Of a stretch of 64,000 bases of DNA, positions 7,835 through 15,449 are shown piece after piece. Every line of letters starts with the position of its first letter. The stretch's first letter is position 1. Origin of the DNA: Actinobacteria bacterium OK074 (GTDB lineage Bacteria > Actinomycetota > Actinomycetes > Streptomycetales > Streptomycetaceae); the NCBI GenBank assembly GCA_001298575.1, contig LJCV01000307.1:1-64000 (forward strand), given 5' to 3'. Below the pieces are notes generated by a model. That model did no database searches, was not told the origin of the DNA, and saw only the letters and a list, made by a program, of their open reading frames with translations. The position numbers and the translations under genes were made by a program.

Positions 7835-9091
7835 ATGCCCGTTTACGCCCTGCCCACCGCCACCAGCACCTCCGCACCCGATGCGCCCGACCAGCCCGAC
7901 CAACTCCTCGTCGCCGACGCCCTGTTGACCCTCTTGCGCGACACCACCACCGAACCCCGCCCCGACATGCAGTTGGAGGCCCTGACCCTGGCCGTGGCCG
8001 CCGACCTGCCCGTCCTGCTGTGGGGCGAGCCGGGGATCGGGAAGACCGCGGCGCTGACCCAGCTCGCCGAGGCCCTGGACCTGCCGCTGACCACGGTGAT
8101 CGCCAGCGTGCACGAGCCGTCCGACTTCTCCGGGCTGCCCGTCGTCGGGGACGATCCCGCGGAGCACGGTGTGCCCATGGCCCCGCCCGACTGGGCCGTA
8201 CGGCTGGTGCGGGCGGGCCGGGGGCTGCTGTTCCTGGACGAGCTGTCCACCGCACCGCCCGCCGTGCAGGCCGCCCTGCTCCGGCTCGTGCTCGAACGGC
8301 GGATCGGCGCCCTCCGACTGCCGCCCGGCGTAAGGATCGTGGCCGCCGCCAACCCTCGGTCCTCGGCGGCCGACGGCTGGGAGCTGAGCCCGCCGCTGGC
8401 CAACCGGTTCGTCCATCTTCAGTGGCTGCACGACCACGAGGTCGTCGTCCGCGGTCTCGGCGGGACCTGGCCCCGGGCGACGCTGCCCCGGCTCGACCCG
8501 GCGACGCTGCCGGACGCCGTGGACTTCGCCCGCCGCGCGGTGTGCGGGCTCCTCGCCGTCCGCCCCGGGCTCGTGCACCGGCTGCCCAGCGGGGAGACCC
8601 GCCGGGGCGGACCCTGGCCGTCGCCCCGCAGCTGGGACATGACCCTGCGCCTGATCGCCTTCGCGACCGCGGCCGGGTCCTCCCGTGACGTCCTCTCCCT
8701 GCTCGTACGGGGCACCGTCGGGGACGGCCCCGGCCTCGAACTCCTCGCCGGTATCGACCGGTTGGACCTTCCCGACCCGGAGGTGCTGCTCGCCGACCCG
8801 GCCGCCGCCGAGCTGCCCGAGCGGGGAGACCTGCGCCAGGCCGTCCTCGACGGCGTGGTGGAGGCGGTCCGCAAACGCCCGGAGAAGTCCCGCTGGGACT
8901 CGGCCTGGGCGCTCCTGGTCCGCGCGGTGGAGACCGGGGCCCCGGACCTCGTCGTCGTCCCGGCGACCACCCTCGCCGCACTGCGCCAACAGGACTGGGC
9001 CGTACCGGCGGCCATCGAGCGGCTCACCGGAACGGTCACCCTGTCCCAACGGGCGGACCACGCCGCGGCTGCCGCGAAGGCCCGCCGATGA
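7835..9091 (+). CDS. MoxR-family AAA+ ATPase
   Basis: 418 residues from ATG 7835 with AGGTGA about 8 bases upstream. The AAA core shows Walker A GEPGIGKT (64-71), Walker B GLLFLDELSTAPPAVQAALL and a sensor-1/second-region pattern AAANPRSSAADGWELSPPLANRF. The C-terminal third is a lid plus unassigned helices. MoxR ATPases form hexameric rings that act as chaperones in metal-cofactor insertion or complex assembly, together with VWA-domain proteins. Its stop overlaps the start of the VWA gene by four bases (ATGA), so the ATPase and its partner are made in a fixed ratio. Confidence 0.93.
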   Translation: MPVYALPTATSTSAPDAPDQPDQLLVADALLTLLRDTTTEPRPDMQLEALTLAVAADLPVLLWGEPGIGKTAALTQLAEALDLPLTTVIASVHEPSDFSGLPVVGDDPAEHGVPMAPPDWAVRLVRAGRGLLFLDELSTAPPAVQAALLRLVLERRIGALRLPPGVRIVAAANPRSSAADGWELSPPLANRFVHLQWLHDHEVVVRGLGGTWPRATLPRLDPATLPDAVDFARRAVCGLLAVRPGLVHRLPSGETRRGGPWPSPRSWDMTLRLIAFATAAGSSRDVLSLLVRGTVGDGPGLELLAGIDRLDLPDPEVLLADPAAAELPERGDLRQAVLDGVVEAVRKRPEKSRWDSAWALLVRAVETGAPDLVVVPATTLAALRQQDWAVPAAIERLTGTVTLSQRADHAAAAAKARR

Positions 9092-10365
9092 CCCCGCCCC
9101 CGCCCCCGCAAGAGACCCCGCCAAGCCCCCTCGACCGCGACAAACTCTTCGCCGCCCGGCTCCACGCCGCCCGGGTCCGCCCCTACCTGGCGACGGCGCT
9201 CTTCGCCCTGCACACCGTGGAGTCGCGGCGGGTGCCGACGATGGCCGTCGACCAGTACTGGCGGTGCTACGTCTCCCCGGCGTTCGTGGACCGGATGCCC
9301 GTGGAGGAGCTGGCGGGTGTCTGGGTGCACGAGGTCTCGCACCTGCTGCGCGACCACCACGGCCGCGGCGACCGCTTCGCCCGGCAGCACGAGGAGAACG
9401 GGCGGAGCAGGCAGAGCGGCCCGGCGGAACGGCTGCGGATCAACATCGCCGCGGACTGCGAGATCAACGACGACGCGTACGGCGACGGTCTGGTCCGGCC
9501 CGAAGACGCCGTCCATCCGGGGCCGTTGGGGCTGCCCGAGGGGTGGCTCATGGAGGAGTACCTGACCAGGCTCCGCATCGAGCCCCGTTCGCTGAGCGCC
9601 GCCTGGCTGGACTGCGGCAGCGGTGCCGACGGGCTCGCACGGGAGTGGGACCTGGGGCCGGACGGCGCGGACGGCCTGAGCGAGCAGGAACGGGACGCGG
9701 TCCGGTTCCGGGTGGCGCAGGGCATCACCGGCAGTCCGGGGCACGCGCCGAAGGGCTGGCGGCGGTGGGCCGAGGAGGTGTTCCATCCGCCGCGGCCCTG
9801 GCGGGAGTTGCTCGGCGCGGCGGTCCGCTCGGCGGTCTCGGGACCCGGCGCGGGCGACGACTACACCTACGGCCGGCCGTCGCGCCGGTCGGCCGGGGTG
9901 CCCGGTGTGATCCTGCCGAGCCTGCGGCGCCGGCCGCCCCGGGTGTCCGTGGTCGTCGACACGTCCGGGTCGGTCAGCGACGCCGAGCTGGGCAGCGCGC
10001 TCCTTGAGGTCGCCGCGATCTCCCGTGCCGTGGGCGGCCGTCGCGACCTGGTCACCGTGGTGCCGTGCGACGCGGCGGCCGACGTCGTGCACCCGCTCTG
10101 CCGCGGCGAGGGCATTCCGCTGATGGGCGGCGGGGGCACGGACCTGCGCACCGGCTTCGCCAAGGCGCTCCGGGCGCGCCCCGCACCCGACGTCGTCGTG
10201 GTCCTGACGGACGGCCAGACCCCGTGGCCGGACGCCCGGCCGCCGTGCCGGACGGTGGTCGGTCTGTTCCCGCGGCAGCGGTCGGCCCGCCCGCGGCACG
10301 AGAACAACCCCTCCTACGTACCGGACGCGCCGCCCGGCTGGGCCCGCGTGGTCGACATCGGCTGA
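9088..10365 (+). CDS. Putative metallopeptidase-VWA fusion protein (DUF2201-like)
   Basis: 425 residues. The N-terminal domain has a zinc-protease motif HEVSH (81-85) followed by LLRDHHGRGDR, as in the putative metallopeptidase domain paired with VWA-like domains (DUF2201). The C-terminal domain has the MIDAS start VVVDTSGSVSD (Asp291, Ser293, Ser295), a GGGGTDLRTGF segment supplying the Thr, and VVVLTDGQTPWP. Linked to the MoxR ATPase by a 4-base overlap, it is expected to be the MIDAS adaptor of the complex. Having both an HExxH motif and a MIDAS in one chain suggests a regulated protease rather than a pure adaptor; activity is not shown. Its last 52 bases overlap the convergent gene on the other strand. 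Confidence 0.85.
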   Translation: MTPPPPPQETPPSPLDRDKLFAARLHAARVRPYLATALFALHTVESRRVPTMAVDQYWRCYVSPAFVDRMPVEELAGVWVHEVSHLLRDHHGRGDRFARQHEENGRSRQSGPAERLRINIAADCEINDDAYGDGLVRPEDAVHPGPLGLPEGWLMEEYLTRLRIEPRSLSAAWLDCGSGADGLAREWDLGPDGADGLSEQERDAVRFRVAQGITGSPGHAPKGWRRWAEEVFHPPRPWRELLGAAVRSAVSGPGAGDDYTYGRPSRRSAGVPGVILPSLRRRPPRVSVVVDTSGSVSDAELGSALLEVAAISRAVGGRRDLVTVVPCDAAADVVHPLCRGEGIPLMGGGGTDLRTGFAKALRARPAPDVVVVLTDGQTPWPDARPPCRTVVGLFPRQRSARPRHENNPSYVPDAPPGWARVVDIG

Positions 10366-11753
10366 GCGGCCGGTTCGCACCCGGCCGCCTCGCGCATGAC
10401 CTGCCGTACGGTCGCCGCGAAGTGCCGTACGCCGTCCCGGGCGGCCGGGGTGTCCGGGTACTCGATCCTCAGATACGTCCGGTCCCAGAGCCGGTTCACC
10501 CAGAGGTTCAGGCCCCCGGCCCTGCCCTCGCCGAACAGGAACCCGACGTCGCTGTCGGCCCATTCACGGGAGCCGGGGGCGTGCCGGAGGTCCATGTAGG
10601 AGACCAGGGGCAGGGTCTGGGTGGCGTCGGCCTGGAGGGCGCGCGGGTCGGGGACCAGTTCCAGCAGCCGCATGGGGGTGACCGCGCCCAGCTCCCGGCC
10701 GCGGACGACGGCGGCCCGCGCGGCGGTCGCCACGTCCGCGAACTCCCGTCCCGCGACCGGGAATTCCACGGGTACGGTGTTGATGAACCAGCCGTGGGCC
10801 CGCTCCCAGCGCGGTTCGTCCCTGGTGTGGACGACGGTGAGCGCCCGGTGGTACGCGGGGCCGCCGAGCCGGTGTCCGCCGATGCCCAGCGCGGCCAGCA
10901 CCCCGGCGTAGTACCCGGCGCCCGCCGCCTTGCACGTCCGCGCGAAGGCGTCCGACCCGGCGGCGTCGAACACGTCCAGGGTGAGGGCGGCGCTCGGGTG
11001 CATCCGTCCCGGTTCCGTGCCCAGGTCCACGGGGCCCGCGGGCAGTCCGGCGCGCAGGAAGTCGGTCCAGCGGGCGACCTCGGGGGCCGAGGCGTCGATG
11101 CGGGCGGCGCGTTCGCGGTCGAGGCGGCAGAAGTCGACGTAGGAGCCGACCTCGGGCAACTCGGCGTCGGTACCGGCGAGTTCGGCGGTGTAGCAGGCCC
11201 GCAGTTCGCTGAAGAGGTACTGCATGGACAGGCCGTCGGTGTGCGCGTGGTCGATGGCGAGGACGATCGTGGTGCTCGTCGGGCGGAGTACCGCGCAGGC
11301 GGCCAGCGGCGGCCAGTGCAGGGGGTCGGTCTCGGGCACGAGCCGCGCCCGTAAGCGGTCCCGGATCGCCTCCCCGGTGTCGTAGGTCCCGGCCGGCTCC
11401 GGGACGAAGGCGGCCGTCTCCGGTGCGACGGCATGGCGGCGGAAGCCTTCGCCCGCGGGGGCGAACCAGGTGAGCAGCGTGGTGTGGCGGCGGACCCATG
11501 TGGTGAGCGCGGCGGCCATGGCCCCGGTGTCCAGGCGGCCGGGGAGGTCGAAGTGGATGCCCAGCCACGGGGCCTGCGGATGTCCGGCGCGGGTGTTGGC
11601 GAGCCGGCGGCGCAGGTGGTTCTCCTGGAGATGGCCGGGCGGCACCGGATGCGCGGGCGCCGCCGCCGCGGATTCCCGTACCGGGATCGGCACCCGGAAT
11701 TCGACGAGTTCGCCCGGCAGCGGCGTGTAGTCGATGAGCGAGGTCATCTGCAT
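10314..11753 (-). CDS. Free-standing condensation-domain protein (copy 1)
   Basis: About 479 residues from ATG 11753; starts at 11747 and 11807 are in frame and none has a good Shine-Dalgarno site. The fold signature of NRPS condensation domains is present: DHAHTDG (HHxxxDG with Asp for the first His, catalytic His near 169 and the Asp-Gly kept), an APWLGIHFDLP strand and LVSYMDLR. There is no adenylation, carrier or thioesterase domain in the chain. Such single-domain proteins form amide or ester bonds between carrier-bound or free acyl groups and amines or alcohols. It is a paralogue of 17778-19208, sharing WLGIxFDLP, SYMDLR and PGxREW. It is transcribed away from the main run but bounds the same locus. 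Its 3' end overlaps the VWA gene by 52 bases. Confidence 0.8.
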   Translation of the reverse strand: MQMTSLIDYTPLPGELVEFRVPIPVRESAAAAPAHPVPPGHLQENHLRRRLANTRAGHPQAPWLGIHFDLPGRLDTGAMAAALTTWVRRHTTLLTWFAPAGEGFRRHAVAPETAAFVPEPAGTYDTGEAIRDRLRARLVPETDPLHWPPLAACAVLRPTSTTIVLAIDHAHTDGLSMQYLFSELRACYTAELAGTDAELPEVGSYVDFCRLDRERAARIDASAPEVARWTDFLRAGLPAGPVDLGTEPGRMHPSAALTLDVFDAAGSDAFARTCKAAGAGYYAGVLAALGIGGHRLGGPAYHRALTVVHTRDEPRWERAHGWFINTVPVEFPVAGREFADVATAARAAVVRGRELGAVTPMRLLELVPDPRALQADATQTLPLVSYMDLRHAPGSREWADSDVGFLFGEGRAGGLNLWVNRLWDRTYLRIEYPDTPAARDGVRHFAATVRQVMREAAGCEPAAQPMSTTRAQPGGASGT

Positions 11754-11869
11754 GAGGTGATGCCCGGTCCTCTCGGTCCTGTCCGACGACCACGCCCTGT
11801 TCGACATGTCGGTCGGTATTTCCGTCGCACCTTAGCGAATAGATATCTCCACCCCAAAGAAAAACCCGC

Positions 11870-11886
11870 GTGAACATCTTGTTCAC
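11870..11886. promoter_or_regulatory. Inverted repeat upstream of condensation protein copy 1
   Basis: GTGAAC (11870-11875) and GTTCAC (11881-11886) form a perfect 6-bp dyad with a 5-base centre. It lies about 120 bp upstream of the leftward condensation gene and about 400 bp upstream of the rightward genes. The form suits a dimeric repressor site; the binding protein is unknown. Confidence 0.45.
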
Positions 11887-12198
11887 ACGCCCGTCGTACG
11901 GCGCGTCCTCCTTGACCCCCGGCCGTACCGATGATCCTCGACCACGGAATGAAACAGCTACATATGGCCAAATCAGTCCAGTCGAGCACACAGGATCCCC
12001 ACAGGAGTAATTACAGCAACGCCTCCTGCACCCCGACGAGCAGGAACGACACCAAAATCGAGAAGTGAAAAAATAAGACGGCCACTATCCGGACACCGCG
12101 ACCCTCCGCGCCGTTTTGAGCCAATCAATTGCACACGCCAGGAAGTACTTGAACCTTTACCGAAGCGCTCTGTATCTTCAGCGACCAGATCCGAGGGA

Positions 12199-12236
12199 AA
12201 ATCCTGAAGAAATCCTGAAGTGTCACGGCGTAAGAA
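12199..12236 (+). promoter_or_regulatory. Candidate activator-dependent promoter: exact 11-bp tandem repeat plus -10
   Basis: AAATCCTGAAG occurs twice with no gap (12199-12209 and 12210-12220), so TCCTGAA recurs with an 11-bp period. After 10 further bases comes TAAGAA (12231-12236), a fair -10. SARP-type activators bind heptamer direct repeats spaced 11 bp close to the -10 in place of a -35; the geometry here resembles that. The promoter call is inference. Confidence 0.5.
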
Positions 12237-12250
12237 TCGTGGCCCCGCGT

Positions 12251-12266
12251 CACCCCTTCGGGGGTG
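12251..12266 (+). promoter_or_regulatory. UUCG-capped hairpin in the 5' leader of the oxidoreductase gene
   Basis: CACCCC-TTCG-GGGGTG is a perfect 6-bp GC stem with a UUCG tetraloop, ending 21 bases before the ATG at 12288 and just upstream of the ribosome site. Such loops are unusually stable. It could protect the 5' end, modulate initiation or act as a weak attenuator. Confidence 0.6.
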
Positions 12267-12287
12267 AGGTTCATCGACGGGGGAATT

Positions 12288-13961
12288 ATGAAGTCCGAAA
12301 GTTTCGATGTATGCGTTGTCGGCAGTGGTGCGAGCGGTTCCGCCGCCGCGCAGGAGATCGCGTCCACGGGGCTTCGCGTTCTCGTCCTCGAACAAGGACG
12401 GACGCTGATTCCCGGGGAGTCGCTCACCGGTGTGGAGAGCGCCTGGGAGAGCGCCCTGGTCCCGACTCCCGGCGGTGCGCTGCGCCCCTTCGGGCGGCCC
12501 TGGAGCGCGTCCGCGGTCGGCGGCGGCATGGCGCTGTACGCCGGGATCTCCTTCCGATTAAGGCAGGTCGACCTGGACGCCCGCGCCCATGTGGCCCCTG
12601 ACGCGCTCGATCCCGCGTGGCCGATCGGCTACGCGGACCTGCGCCCGTACTACGACCGCGTCGAGCGATGTATCGGGGTGTCCAGGCAATCCGGCGCGGA
12701 CCCCCTGGAACCCCCCGGCCCCGCGGCCGTCATGCCCGCGCACCCCTTCAGCAGCCAGGGCCGGCTGATCGCCGCCGCCGGCCGGCGCATCGGCCTGCGG
12801 CCCTTCCCGACGCCGCTGGCCATCAACTCCGTCCCGTACGCGGGCCGTCCGGCCTGTGTGCGGTGCGGCCCCTGCAACGAGTACGTCTGTCCCACCGGCG
12901 CCCGCGCGGACGCCGCGTCCCTGCTGCTCGACTCCACCCTCCCGGACGGCGCCCTGACCGTGGCGCACGGCGCCAAGGCGCTGCGGATCGTCCTGGGCGA
13001 CCGGCACCGCGCGACCTGTGTCGAGTGGCTCGACCTGCGCGCCCGTACCCGCCATGTGGCCCGGGTGCGGTGTGTCGTGCTGGCCGCCAACGCCGTCCAG
13101 TCCGCCGCGCTGCTGCTGCGCTCGGCCCAGCCCGGCGCCCCCGACGGCCTCGGCAACAGCACCGGAATGGTCGGGCGCGGACTCTCCTTCAAGGTCAGCG
13201 GCTACGTCTCGGGAACCGCGAACGCGGACACCGCAGGCATCGCGGACGCCGCGGGCACGGCAGGCATCGCAGATGTCGCGGACAGCGCGTCGCGGGAGCG
13301 CTCCCGCACGGCCGCGTCCCCCTCCGTGCCCCACCATCCGCCCCACGCCCGGCAGTTCGCGGCGGACCCGCCGGACCACATCGAGGGCGGCCCCTTCTCC
13401 ACGGTGGCCTTCAGCGACCACTATCTCGACCCGGACGCGCCCTCCGGTCTCGGCGGCCACCTCTACGAGGCGAGCGACCAGGACCGCGCGCCGCGCGACG
13501 GCCGGATCCGGCTGCGGGTCCACTTCCTCGCCGCCGACCAGCCCATGCGGGACAACGCGGTGCGCCTCTCCCGCGAGCGCGGCCCGCTGGACCTGCCCCG
13601 GGTCGTCATCGACTACGCCACGCACCCGCTGGACAAGCGCCGCCTCGGCTACCTCTCCCGCCGGGCCTCGGAACTGCTGGCCAAGGCCGGGGCCGACGAC
13701 ATCCGTTACGAGGACTCCAACTACCAGCTGGGCAGCAGGCACTTGCACGGCGGCTGCCGGGCGGGCACGGATCCCGCCGAGTCGGTCGTGGACTCCTGGG
13801 GCCGGGTGCACGACCTCGACAACGTCTATGTCGTCGACGGCGGCTACTTCCCGTACTCCGGCGGCGTCAACCCGACCTTCACCATCCAGGCGAACGCGCT
13901 GCGCATCGCCCGGCGGATCGCCACCGAGCTGGGAGCGCCGCCGCCCTCGGCCACCGGCTGA
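12288..13961 (+). CDS. GMC-family FAD oxidoreductase with a Cys cluster; contains a TTA codon
   Basis: 557 residues from ATG 12288 (GGGGGA upstream). N-terminal FAD Rossmann motif VVGSGASGSAAAQEI and LVLEQG; C-terminal GMC block HLHGGCRAGTDPAESVVDSWGR through DGGYFPYSGGVNPTFTIQ with the His/Asn active-site pair. CVRCGPCNEYVC (C-x2-C-x2-C-x4-C) resembles the Fe-S ligands of membrane-type GMC dehydrogenases, suggesting electron transfer to a partner rather than O2. Leu91 is encoded by TTA (12558-12560), the only TTA I noticed in this locus, so translation would need the bldA tRNA. A low-complexity insert near 315-345 contains a 27-bp imperfect duplication (AGIAD repeated). First gene of the rightward run; it may oxidise an alcohol intermediate. 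Confidence 0.88.
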   Translation: MKSESFDVCVVGSGASGSAAAQEIASTGLRVLVLEQGRTLIPGESLTGVESAWESALVPTPGGALRPFGRPWSASAVGGGMALYAGISFRLRQVDLDARAHVAPDALDPAWPIGYADLRPYYDRVERCIGVSRQSGADPLEPPGPAAVMPAHPFSSQGRLIAAAGRRIGLRPFPTPLAINSVPYAGRPACVRCGPCNEYVCPTGARADAASLLLDSTLPDGALTVAHGAKALRIVLGDRHRATCVEWLDLRARTRHVARVRCVVLAANAVQSAALLLRSAQPGAPDGLGNSTGMVGRGLSFKVSGYVSGTANADTAGIADAAGTAGIADVADSASRERSRTAASPSVPHHPPHARQFAADPPDHIEGGPFSTVAFSDHYLDPDAPSGLGGHLYEASDQDRAPRDGRIRLRVHFLAADQPMRDNAVRLSRERGPLDLPRVVIDYATHPLDKRRLGYLSRRASELLAKAGADDIRYEDSNYQLGSRHLHGGCRAGTDPAESVVDSWGRVHDLDNVYVVDGGYFPYSGGVNPTFTIQANALRIARRIATELGAPPPSATG

Positions 13962-14068
13962 ACGACGTCCTCCTCCCCTGCCGCCAACGGCTCCCCCACG
14001 CCCGGCCGCGGCGCGCCCACCCACGCCCAAAACACCGCTCTTTCCCCGCCTCCAGCAAAGGATCACCC

Positions 14069-15388
14069 GTGCCCACCACCGTCTCCCCCTCCGCCGTGGA
14101 CACCCATGCCGCTGCCCTCGGCCGGGCCCGTCGCTTCACCGCGTCGGAGACCTGGGACCTCGACCACCGCTTCCCCCTGGTGCTGGACCGCGCGCACGGC
14201 GCCGAGGTGTGGGACGCCGCCGGCCGCCGGTACGTGGACTTCACCTCGTGCAGCGGCGCCGCCCCGCTCGGCGCGGGCCACCGGCCCGTCCTGGACCGCA
14301 CGGTCGCCGAACTCTCGCGCAGCGGCGGCATCCTGCCAGGACCGCTGTCCACGCTGAGGGTCGACCTCGCGGAGCGGCTCGCCGGGCTCTTCCCGGTCGC
14401 CGAACGGTCCGTCTTCTTCCGCACCGGCTCGTGCGCGACCACCGCCGCCGTCCGGCTCGCCCGGGTGCACACCGGCGCCCGTACCGTCCTGACCAGCGGT
14501 TACCACGGCTGGCACGACTGGCACCTCCAGGACCGGGCGCCCATGGGCGTACCGGACCGGGACCCGCACAGCCACGACTTCCGCTACGACCTCGGGCTGC
14601 TCGACGAACTGGCCGCCACGCACGGCCCCGTGGCCGCCGTGATCGTCACACCGGAGGTCAACTTCTTCCCGGAGGAGTACGCCCGCGCCCTCGAAGCGGC
14701 GGTCCGCGGGCACGGGGCGCTGCTGATCGTGGACGAGGTGATGACCGGCTTCCGGTACGCCACCGGCGGCTATCACACCGCCACCGGGCTCTCCCCCGAC
14801 CTGATCACCCTCAGCAAGGGCCTCGCCAACGGCACCGCCCTGTCCGCGGTCTGCGGCCGGGACGAGGTCATGGCTGCGTCCGAGCACACCTACCTCGGCA
14901 ACACCTACCAGCGCGAGGTCACCCCGTTCGCCGCGGCCCTGGCCACCCTGGACGCCCTGGCCGACGGCAGCGCGCTCATCCGCATGCACGAGGTCGGCGA
15001 ACGCCTGATCCGCGGGCTCAACGCCGTGTTCGCCCGGCACTCCACGGCCGCCTGGGCCCTCTCCCGTCCGACCATGTTCGACGTCCTGTTCGCGGACTCG
15101 GCGCTCGGCCACGCGTTCTTCCAGCAGATGTGGGGCCGCGGCTTCCTCATGCAGTACGGCGGCCGGTTCATGCCGTCGGCGGCCACGACGGACGAGGACA
15201 TCGACGCGGCGGTGACGACGGCGGACGCCGCGCTGCTCGCGGCCCGGTCGGAGGTCGACGCCAGGGCCGGCCGGAGCGGGGAGCACGAGGACGACATCCT
15301 CGCGGCGGCGATCCGTTACGCCGGAGAGCGGTTCGTGACCACGCCCGCCACGGTGCGGCAGTGGTTCCACGGCCCCGACGCCCCCTGA
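14069..15388 (+). CDS. Class-III PLP aminotransferase, glutamate-1-semialdehyde aminomutase-like
   Basis: 439 residues from GTG 14069 (AAAGGA 7 bases upstream). Fold-type I PLP enzyme: FRTGSCATTAAVRLAR, GYHGWHDWH (substrate/PLP phosphate loop), the DEVMTGFR motif providing the Asp for the pyridine nitrogen, and Lys250 in TLSKGLANG as the Schiff-base lysine. DEVMTGFR and YHGWHD are typical of glutamate-1-semialdehyde 2,1-aminomutase relatives, which in secondary metabolism often transaminate beta-keto or aldehyde groups. A 107-base gap precedes it. It would fit installing an amine on a carbonyl made by the GMC enzyme; this pathway order is inference. Confidence 0.9.
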   Translation: MPTTVSPSAVDTHAAALGRARRFTASETWDLDHRFPLVLDRAHGAEVWDAAGRRYVDFTSCSGAAPLGAGHRPVLDRTVAELSRSGGILPGPLSTLRVDLAERLAGLFPVAERSVFFRTGSCATTAAVRLARVHTGARTVLTSGYHGWHDWHLQDRAPMGVPDRDPHSHDFRYDLGLLDELAATHGPVAAVIVTPEVNFFPEEYARALEAAVRGHGALLIVDEVMTGFRYATGGYHTATGLSPDLITLSKGLANGTALSAVCGRDEVMAASEHTYLGNTYQREVTPFAAALATLDALADGSALIRMHEVGERLIRGLNAVFARHSTAAWALSRPTMFDVLFADSALGHAFFQQMWGRGFLMQYGGRFMPSAATTDEDIDAAVTTADAALLAARSEVDARAGRSGEHEDDILAAAIRYAGERFVTTPATVRQWFHGPDAP

Positions 15389-15449
15389 CCGCCTCCCGCC
15401 CCTCCGTCGTCCCTCGTCCCTCGTCCCTCGCAGTACACCGCGGAGAACC

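Larger units (their letters stand above)
11754..12287. promoter_or_regulatory. AT-richer divergent control region of the biosynthetic locus
   Basis: This 534-base gap separates the condensation protein (leftward) from the oxidoreductase (rightward) and is clearly lower in GC than its flanks. It holds an inverted repeat at 11870-11886, a tandem 11-bp repeat at 12199-12220 with a possible -10 at 12231-12236, and a UUCG hairpin at 12251-12266, listed separately. No open frame in it has Streptomyces codon usage. No regulator gene was found in the locus, so an unlinked regulator probably acts here. Confidence 0.6.

Noticed and set aside
12617..14068. Upstream in-frame extension of the aminotransferase reading frame
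   Set aside because: It overlaps the GMC gene and reads as a low-complexity shadow. The GTG at 14069 has a ribosome site and matches the family start.
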